NCBI RefSeq assembly: GCF_023277925.1
Contig: NZ_CP063832.1
Coordinates: 1,335,001 to 1,399,000 of the forward strand
Length of the DNA: 64,000 nt
From: Pseudomonas entomophila
GTDB lineage: Bacteria; Pseudomonadota; Gammaproteobacteria; Pseudomonadales; Pseudomonadaceae
Direction: 5' to 3'
Part shown: piece by piece, positions 58,216 through 64,000 of the stretch
Numbering within the stretch: the first letter of the stretch is position 1
How the letters are laid out: each line of letters starts with the position of its first letter
Program-made: the position numbers and the translations under genes
The notes under the pieces: generated by a model
Database searches by the model: none
The model's input: only the letters and a program-made list of their open reading frames with translations
Told to the model about the DNA's origin: nothing

Positions 58216-58299
58216 TGTAGGAGCGGCTTCAGCCGCGATCACCCGCGATGCGGGGGCCACCACTGTGGTGCCTGCATCGCGGCTAACCCCGTTCCTACA
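58216..58299. repeat. inverted REP pair overlapping the rnz stop codon
   Basis: TGTAGGAGCGGCTTCAGCCG on the left faces CGGCTAACCCCGTTCCTACA on the right, with a palindrome between. The right arm contains the rnz stop: TTGTAG on the minus strand. Confidence 0.82.
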
Positions 58300-59257
58300 A
58301 GACCTCGACCAGCCGGCCATCGCGCCCCAGGTGATAGCGCTGCAGATCCTGCGCCAGGACCAGATTGCCGCGGTAATGCGCCACCGCTTCTTCGCGTACA
58401 TCCTCGATCGAGCTGCCACGTGCCGCGCCAGCGCCCTGATACCGCGCGCTGAAGTGGGTCAGCACCAGGTTTGGCACCTGTGCCGCCTCGGCAAACCGCG
58501 CCACCGCGGCGGCGGTGCTGTGGCCGAAGGTGGCCTGGGCACGCTCGACCACCGGTTCGGTGAAGGTCGACTCGTGCACCAGCACATCCACCCCTTTGGC
58601 CAGCTCGGCCAGCAACTCCGGGCGGTCGTTGTCGCCACAGACGATCATGCGCTGTGGCGGGCGCTGTGGCTGCAGGTAGTCCTGTGGCTTCAGCGCCCGC
58701 CCTTCATGTTCCACCGTCAGGCCACGGGCCAGTTGGCCCCACAGCGGCCCGGCCGGCACGCCATCGGCCTGCAGGCGCGCGGTATCCAGGCGCGGCTCGG
58801 GATCGTGCTCCTCGAACACGAAGCCGTAGGATGGCACGCGGTGGGACAGCTCGACCTTGCCGACCTGCAGATTGCCGCAGGTGAACCCATCGAAGGTCTC
58901 GAGCGGCTGCAATTGCAGTTCGAACGGCAGGTAGGTATCGCTGACCGCCAGGCCCTGGCGCACCCAGTCGTGCAGGGCGGTGGGCATGATCAGCGGCAGC
59001 GGCGCCTTGCGCCCGGACATGCCGGCGCTGGCCAGCAGCCCCGGCAGGCCAAAGCAGTGGTCGCCGTGGACATGGGTGATGAAGATCGCGCGCAGGTCGC
59101 GCATCGACAGCGGGCTGCGCAGCAGCTGGTGCTGGGTGCCCTCGCCGCAATCGACCAGGTACCAGCCGTGGCCGGTGGATTCGATGACGGCGGTTGCGCT
59201 TACATTGCGGGCCTTGGTGGGCACACCGGAAGAGGTGCCCAGAAACTGCAGGTCCAT
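58295..59257 (-). CDS. rnz: ribonuclease Z
   Basis: 320 aa metallo-beta-lactamase-fold tRNA 3' endonuclease. The zinc motif is HVHGDH at residues 62-67, with His at about 139 ([11 protein letters not shown]), Asp in CGDNDRP and His in LTHFSARY. The N-terminus [18 protein letters not shown] is the classic RNase Z start. It cuts pre-tRNA 3' tails in the cytoplasm. Its last two codons and stop are in a REP element, so the C-terminus may have been changed by REP insertion. Confidence 0.94.
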   Translation of the reverse strand: MDLQFLGTSSGVPTKARNVSATAVIESTGHGWYLVDCGEGTQHQLLRSPLSMRDLRAIFITHVHGDHCFGLPGLLASAGMSGRKAPLPLIMPTALHDWVRQGLAVSDTYLPFELQLQPLETFDGFTCGNLQVGKVELSHRVPSYGFVFEEHDPEPRLDTARLQADGVPAGPLWGQLARGLTVEHEGRALKPQDYLQPQRPPQRMIVCGDNDRPELLAELAKGVDVLVHESTFTEPVVERAQATFGHSTAAAVARFAEAAQVPNLVLTHFSARYQGAGAARGSSIEDVREEAVAHYRGNLVLAQDLQRYHLGRDGRLVEVL

Positions 59258-59466
59258 TGCCTGACTCCTTGACGTTTACGACGCGCCGCATTGCGCGGCG
59301 CGCGCGGAGGCTAGCATGGCTGCGGCCGCGAGCATAGCCGGTCGGTATCCAAGCTACCGCGCAAGGCGAGGCAGGCAAGGCGCGAGAGGTGTTGTACAGC
59401 TCGGCGGGCAGGGCCGTGAAACTGTCATGTGCTTGTGATGGGGCTGACTCTAGGATGCCAGGACCC

Positions 59467-60300
59467 TCACGGTAATTGCAGGGCGTTGGGCGTTTCGCAA
59501 GCGCGGGGCCTACTGACCGTGGCGACGGCCGACGCCTGCAGTGCGGGGCGGCCGTAGAACACCAGCGCCGTGCCCCAGCTGGTCAGCCAGACGAAGATCC
59601 CGGCCCAGAACGTGTGGGACATGTAGTGCCAGCCTTGTAGAACACGGGTGGTGCCATAGATGAAACCGACCGCGAGGACCGCCAGCAAAAGCTTGCGCGT
59701 GTGCGGCCAGCGGTGGCGCAGGGCGACGAAGTACAGGGCCAGCAAGGTGAAACCACTGGAGGCATGGCCGCCCGGCCAGCAGCGGCCTGGCCCGGCCTTG
59801 TCCAGCCAGGTGAACTGCTGGTACCACTCCAGGTGCGCCTCGCTGCCCCCGTACAGGGTGGTTTCCACGGGGCAGTACACGCCGGTGTGGCTCTTGAGGT
59901 AATGGATGACGCCGGTGCACAGGGCAAAGGCCACCACGATATACAGAAAATCGCGCCGGTGATCGGCGGTAAAGCGCAGCAGTGGTGCGATGCGCACACC
60001 TTCCACGGCACGGCTCGCCTGCGCGGAGCGACGCAGCAACGGCCACAGCAGTGACAGCAGCAGGCCGAGGACCGCCAGCTCGCCGGTCCAGTCCGGGAGA
60101 ATCCGCGGCCATTTGTGGGTGGCTTTCTCGAACCAGGCATTGTGCTGGAAGACGAACTGGCCGGTGGCGGGATCCAGCAGCAGGTCGCTGATCCAGCGGT
60201 CCAGGCGGGTCAGGTCGAACAGCACGAAGACCAGCGCCGACAGCAGTAGCGGCAAGCCGAGGTTGTTCAGGTAGAAACGCGCGCGCGGTGTGAATGGCAT
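59467..60300 (-). CDS. PAP2-family membrane phosphatase
   Basis: 277 aa with five or six membrane segments. PAP2 motifs: KSHTGVYCP (K..., with Cys where many have Arg), WPGGHASSGF (with the catalytic His) and TRVLQGWHYMSHTF. This branch often sits with lipid A modification genes, and an undecaprenyl or lipid A phosphate substrate is likely. It starts one base after the stop of the histidine phosphatase gene, so they form one operon. Confidence 0.87.
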   Translation of the reverse strand: MPFTPRARFYLNNLGLPLLLSALVFVLFDLTRLDRWISDLLLDPATGQFVFQHNAWFEKATHKWPRILPDWTGELAVLGLLLSLLWPLLRRSAQASRAVEGVRIAPLLRFTADHRRDFLYIVVAFALCTGVIHYLKSHTGVYCPVETTLYGGSEAHLEWYQQFTWLDKAGPGRCWPGGHASSGFTLLALYFVALRHRWPHTRKLLLAVLAVGFIYGTTRVLQGWHYMSHTFWAGIFVWLTSWGTALVFYGRPALQASAVATVSRPRACETPNALQLP

Positions 60301-60301
60301 G

Positions 60302-60988
60302 TCAGGCTCCCTTGCCGATTTCTAGCTTGCGCCACTGGGGGGCGTTCATCTGGCCAAGGATCCTGGCCTTGCCATTGCTGCCCAGGGTGACGAGCAGGGC
60401 ACTGGCGTAGCTGCTCGAACGTTCGCCGCCGGCCACCCCTAGCGCGCGTTCGAGCTGGTCGATGCAACCGCTGTGGGTGACCAGCACCAGGTTGTGGCCG
60501 GCACGCTTGTGGGCGAAGGCCGCCTGGCCGAAATCGCGGTCACATTGCGCCAGCCATTGCTGGGTGGCAATGGGTTTGGCAAACATGAAGTCGGCCGTTT
60601 GCTGGGTGCGCACCTCGGGGCTGGCGAGCAGGTCGGCGCTGCCCAGGCCCAGCTGGCGCAGGCCAGCGCCGACCCCTTCGGCGGCCTGGCTGCCGGCAAC
60701 GGTGATACCGGTGGGGTCGTTCAGGCAGGCCGCATGCGAGCGGTCGCAACGCTCGGCATGGCGCACCAGGACGATCACCGAACCGGCTGCCCATTCGCCG
60801 TACACACCCTGGCTGCGCATCTGCTGCGCGCTGCCCAGGTCGGCGACCTGCGTGGAGGTTACCCAGCGGGTCGCCACCACCAGTGCCAGCAACGCGCAGA
60901 GGCCGACCGCGACGAGTAACAGGGAGGACCAGCGAAACGCCTTGGGTGTTTTCAGGGAGGTGGGTTTATCGATGGTGCCTTGCAACAT
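60302..60988 (-). CDS. membrane-anchored histidine phosphatase (Ais/PmrG-like)
   Basis: 228 aa from the ATG at 60988. One membrane segment (21-40) is followed by a phosphoglycerate-mutase-like domain: Arg76-His77 in VLVRHAERCD, and His near 170 in LVTHSGCIDQ. The Ais/PmrG proteins of this shape are periplasmic phosphatases of heptose or lipid A. It pairs with the downstream PAP2 gene. No PmrA box was recognised upstream. Confidence 0.82.
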   Translation of the reverse strand: MLQGTIDKPTSLKTPKAFRWSSLLLVAVGLCALLALVVATRWVTSTQVADLGSAQQMRSQGVYGEWAAGSVIVLVRHAERCDRSHAACLNDPTGITVAGSQAAEGVGAGLRQLGLGSADLLASPEVRTQQTADFMFAKPIATQQWLAQCDRDFGQAAFAHKRAGHNLVLVTHSGCIDQLERALGVAGGERSSSYASALLVTLGSNGKARILGQMNAPQWRKLEIGKGA

Positions 60989-61281
60989 GCAAACACTCCA
61001 TGAAAGCGGAAGGTGCGGACAAGGCACGCGGCGGCAGCCCATCCGAAAGTGGCTGCACTGTATGAAGGCAGATGTTGACGAAGAGTGAGACGGATGTGAA
61101 AAAAGTGCGAGACCGACTCAGCGGCTTGCCAGCTTCGCGGATCAGTCGCAGGGCGGGGATTGGATGAAACGACGGACGATATTTTCACGTGCGTCGCTAT
61201 AACATAACGAAATAAACTCGCCCGTCGTCAAATGCACGGCCGCCACACCCTGTTCGGCTGCGCATCAAGCCTGGAGCCCCC

Positions 61282-63246
61282 ATGAGCGTCAATCTAGATA
61301 CCGCAGACCTGGACTTGGAGGGCATGCCACGTTTTCAGCAATCGCTCGGCCAGGCGCGCCGCCTGGTCCTGCTGAGCCATTGCACCTTGTTGGGCGCGGG
61401 CCTGTTGTGGTTGCTGGCCTTCATGGTCGGGTTGTTCGCACCTGCCAGTCACTGGACCGTGCTGCTGGCGGTCAACGCTGCGGCGCTCATGCTGCTCGGC
61501 GCGGTGGCGCAGTCCGTGTGGACGCCGGTCAGCTGGCGCGCCGAGGCCCTGGGCGAGCGGCCGGCGCAACTGGCCTTCTGGCGCGCCCAGGTGCCCGAGG
61601 AGGAACCACCGGCGAATGCGTATGAACGTTGGCTGGCGCGTATCGGTGATGCCTGGCGCAAGCAACTGCGGCGGGTCGGCTATGACGCCTTGCGCCTGGC
61701 GGCCCTGGCGCTGCTCGCCCTGGCCGTGCTGGCGGGGGCCTGGCGTTTCGACCTGCCGGCGCCGGCGTTGGCGGGGCAGCCCGGCTGGGTCGCGGTGGCG
61801 GTGTTCGGCGCCATCGCCTTTGGCCTGCTGGTGTTCGAGCGTCACCTGGCGGCAACGCCCGCCACGGACTGGCCGGAGGCCGGCACCCTGGCCGCGGTGG
61901 TGCGGTTGGTCATCGCGGTCCAAGTGCTGTGCATTCCCTGCCTGGTGTTCGCCGACGGCCTGCGCCTGTGGCCTGCGCGGTTGGCGGTGCTGATCGCCAT
62001 CCTGCCTGGCCTGCTGGCGCTGGAACTGTTGCTGCGCGCCGTGCTTTCGGTGTTCCGCCCGCAGCGCCCGCGCGAGGAGCCGACGTTGGTGGCGAACAGC
62101 CTGACGGCCGGGCTGCTGCAATGGCCGCCGAGGCCTCTGGCGTTCCTCCAGGGCGAGTTGCAGCAGCGCCTGGGCATTGACCTGCGGCAGGTCTGGGCAT
62201 TCGGTTTCATGCGCCGGGCCTTGCTGCCGGTGGCTGGGCTGGTGGCGCTGGTGGGGTGGCTGCTGACAGGCGTGGTGCAGGTGCCGATGAACGGCCGGGG
62301 CGTGTACGAGCGCTTTGGCGACCCGATAGAGGTCTACCCGCCCGGGTTGCATATAGGGCTGCCCTGGCCCTTGGGGCGGGTGCTGGCGGTGGACAACGGC
62401 ACGCTCCATGAGTTGGCCACCTCGGGTGACGCCGCGTTGGCCGACCCGCTGACCGATGCCGAAGGGCCACCGCCCGCCAGCGCCAACCGCCTGTGGGATG
62501 CCGCCCATGTTGCCGAAAATGCCCAGGTCATCGCGGGCAGCGATGGCAGCCGGCAGAGCTTCCAGATCGTCAACATGGACGTGCGCTTCATTTATCGCAT
62601 TGGCCTGGACGATGCCTCGGCAATTGCCGCCACGTATCACGCCAGCGATGTCGCGCAACTGGTGCGCAGCATTGCCAACCGGGTGCTGGTTCACGATTTC
62701 GCCAATCGCTCGCTGGACGGGCTGTTGGGCGCACAGCGCGAAGCCCTCGGCCGGGACATCGGCAACGCCGTGCAAGCCGACCTCGACCGCCTGGACAGCG
62801 GCGTGCAGATCCTCGCCACGGCGGTGGAGGCGATCCACCCACCGGCCGGCGCGGCCAACGCCTATCACGGCGTGCAGGCTGCGCAGATCGGCGCTCAGGC
62901 GCTGGTCGCCGAGGAACGTGGCCAGGCCGCCCGGCAGGCAGCCCTGGCCCGGCAGAACACCGCCGTGCAGACCGACAAGGCCAGCGCCGATGCCCACGAA
63001 ATCACCGCCAGGGCGCAGGCCCAGGAGATCGCCTTCACGGCCGAAAGCGCGGCCTGGCGACAGGCCGGTCAGGCATTCATCCTCGAACAGTATCTGGCGC
63101 GCCTGAGCCAGGGACTGGCCGCTGGCAATGCCCTGATCATCGACCACCGGTTGACCGCGGCCCAGGCCCCGACCCTGGACCTGCGCACATTCGCCTCGCC
63201 GGTCGACCCGACCACTTCCAGATCCCACCAGGAGCGCGCCAATTGA
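61282..63246 (+). CDS. HflK-like SPFH protein with a long extra N-terminal membrane region
   Basis: 654 aa against about 420 for E. coli HflK. Residues 1-280 hold five or so membrane segments not found in HflK; the SPFH/band 7 domain begins near 345 (GVYERFGDPIEVYPPGLHIGLPWP) and runs to about 530, followed by an Ala/Gln-rich coiled coil. HflK and HflC form a ring around FtsH in the inner membrane. The usual Pseudomonas hflKC is near hfq and miaA, so this is a second, variant pair. GGAG lies before the ATG at 61282. Confidence 0.85.
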   Translation: MSVNLDTADLDLEGMPRFQQSLGQARRLVLLSHCTLLGAGLLWLLAFMVGLFAPASHWTVLLAVNAAALMLLGAVAQSVWTPVSWRAEALGERPAQLAFWRAQVPEEEPPANAYERWLARIGDAWRKQLRRVGYDALRLAALALLALAVLAGAWRFDLPAPALAGQPGWVAVAVFGAIAFGLLVFERHLAATPATDWPEAGTLAAVVRLVIAVQVLCIPCLVFADGLRLWPARLAVLIAILPGLLALELLLRAVLSVFRPQRPREEPTLVANSLTAGLLQWPPRPLAFLQGELQQRLGIDLRQVWAFGFMRRALLPVAGLVALVGWLLTGVVQVPMNGRGVYERFGDPIEVYPPGLHIGLPWPLGRVLAVDNGTLHELATSGDAALADPLTDAEGPPPASANRLWDAAHVAENAQVIAGSDGSRQSFQIVNMDVRFIYRIGLDDASAIAATYHASDVAQLVRSIANRVLVHDFANRSLDGLLGAQREALGRDIGNAVQADLDRLDSGVQILATAVEAIHPPAGAANAYHGVQAAQIGAQALVAEERGQAARQAALARQNTAVQTDKASADAHEITARAQAQEIAFTAESAAWRQAGQAFILEQYLARLSQGLAAGNALIIDHRLTAAQAPTLDLRTFASPVDPTTSRSHQERAN

Positions 63247-64000
63247 GCTCTCACGCCCCCCATGCCCACCACGCGTGCACCCACGATCATGCCCATGACC
63301 ACGATCATCCCCATGCGCCACCGTCGAAGGGCGCACGCTGGCGGGTGCTCGCCGCATTGCTGCTGGTGCTGCTGCTGGCCACGGCGGCGTGTTTCGTCCA
63401 GGTCCGGGTCGGCGAGGCCACGGTCATCACCCGTTTCGGCAACCCTTCGCGGGTATTGACCGAGCCTGGCCTGGCCTGGCGCTGGCCATTGCCGTTCGAG
63501 AACGCAGTGCCGGTCGACCTGCGCCTGCGCACCACCTCCAGCGGCCTACAGGATGTCGGCACCCGCGATGGCCTGCGCATCATCGTGCAGGCTTATATCG
63601 CCTGGCAGGTCGCCGCCGACCCGCAGAGCATCCAGCGCTTCATGCGCGCGGTGCAGAACCAGCCTGACGAGGCGGCGCGGCAGATCCGCACCCTGGTGGG
63701 CTCGGCGCTGGAAACCAGTGCCAGCGGCTTCGAACTGGCGGACCTGGTCAACGTCGACGCCAGCCAAGTGCGGATCGACGCCTTCGAGCAGCGCCTGCAG
63801 GCGCAGATCGAGCAGCAACTGGCGCAGACCTATGGCATCAAGGTGGTGCAGGTGGGCATCGAGCGGCTCACCTTGCCCAAGGTGACCCTCGAAGCCACGG
63901 TCGAGCGCATGCGCGCCGAGCGCGAGACCATCGCCACCGAACGCACCGCCGAAGGCAAGCGCAAGGCCGCCGAGATCCGCTCGGCGGCGGAACGTGACGC
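63243..64000 (+). CDS. HflC-like SPFH protein with His-rich N-terminus (partial, cut by window end)
   Basis: At least 252 codons are present. The frame starts with TTG at 63243 (overlapping the HflK stop by TTGA), nine bases after AGGAG. Residues 4-24 include ten histidines (pattern HAPHAHHACTHDHAHDHDHP), a likely metal-binding tail. Then one membrane segment (about 33-53) and the SPFH domain (GEATVITRFGNPSRVLTEPG) follow, with the coiled coil ERMRAERETIATERTAEGKR. The partner of the HflK-like protein in a membrane ring. Confidence 0.85.
   Translation, partial: MSSHAPHAHHACTHDHAHDHDHPHAPPSKGARWRVLAALLLVLLLATAACFVQVRVGEATVITRFGNPSRVLTEPGLAWRWPLPFENAVPVDLRLRTTSSGLQDVGTRDGLRIIVQAYIAWQVAADPQSIQRFMRAVQNQPDEAARQIRTLVGSALETSASGFELADLVNVDASQVRIDAFEQRLQAQIEQQLAQTYGIKVVQVGIERLTLPKVTLEATVERMRAERETIATERTAEGKRKAAEIRSAAERD

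Noticed and set aside
60989..61281. PmrA-type box upstream of the histidine phosphatase gene
   Set aside because: The expected direct repeat (CTTAA-type half-sites) was not found.

Overview
The window is about 64% GC and reads as chromosomal DNA of a Pseudomonas of the P. putida group. Four things point there: a mexT/mexS pair, the D-lysine gene set (transporter, amaD-type dehydrogenase, RpiR regulator, dpkA, amaC-type aminotransferase) followed by tpx and muxABC-opmB, many P. putida-type REP palindromes (core GTAGGAGCSGSYTT), and rRNA of Pseudomonas type. No IS element, prophage, CRISPR array or tRNA was seen.

Layout. 1-2240: the last two thirds of a 23S rRNA gene, the 5S gene and the rrn terminator. 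2383-4527: mexT and divergent mexS. 4836-6257: an unrecognised 473-aa protein. 6286-18068 (minus strand): an ebo-type cluster with four-base and longer overlaps, in transcription order eboD (fused to a DedA/VTT-like membrane domain), eboC, eboA, eboB, eboE, eboF, an exported one-haem c-type protein, and a 798-aa protein resembling the N-terminal half of VioB/RebD. A strong terminator follows, then a ScyD/ScyE-like beta-propeller gene. 18623-22527: a FAN1 nuclease gene overlapping an XPD/DinG-type helicase that carries a Cas4/RecB-like nuclease domain. 22606-29309: pgm, pirin, and two divergent pairs (RidA + flavin monooxygenase; DUF1028 + ArgE-like deacylase). 29474-32888: a small secreted protein, a PuuD/SpuA-type amidotransferase and a large membrane protein.

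33096-42556: D-lysine uptake and catabolism. 42724-52414: tpx and the muxABC-opmB RND pump. 52564-53868: an MFS transporter. 54301-56093: a visibly AT-richer methyltransferase-like gene overlapping a DUF1848 gene. 56108-61000: two small envelope proteins, ppk2, rnz, and a PAP2 phosphatase/histidine phosphatase pair. 61282-64000: an enlarged HflK-like protein and the start of a His-rich HflC-like protein, cut by the window end.

The most novel part is 6286-18068. Ebo proteins are linked to moving natural-product precursors across the inner membrane (known from scytonemin in cyanobacteria). Here they sit with a VioB-like half-protein, an exported cytochrome and a ScyD/E-like propeller. That suggests a locus that builds, moves and oxidises a small aromatic or indole-derived product, but the product and chemistry are inference. 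All homology statements come from motif recognition by eye; no database search was run.
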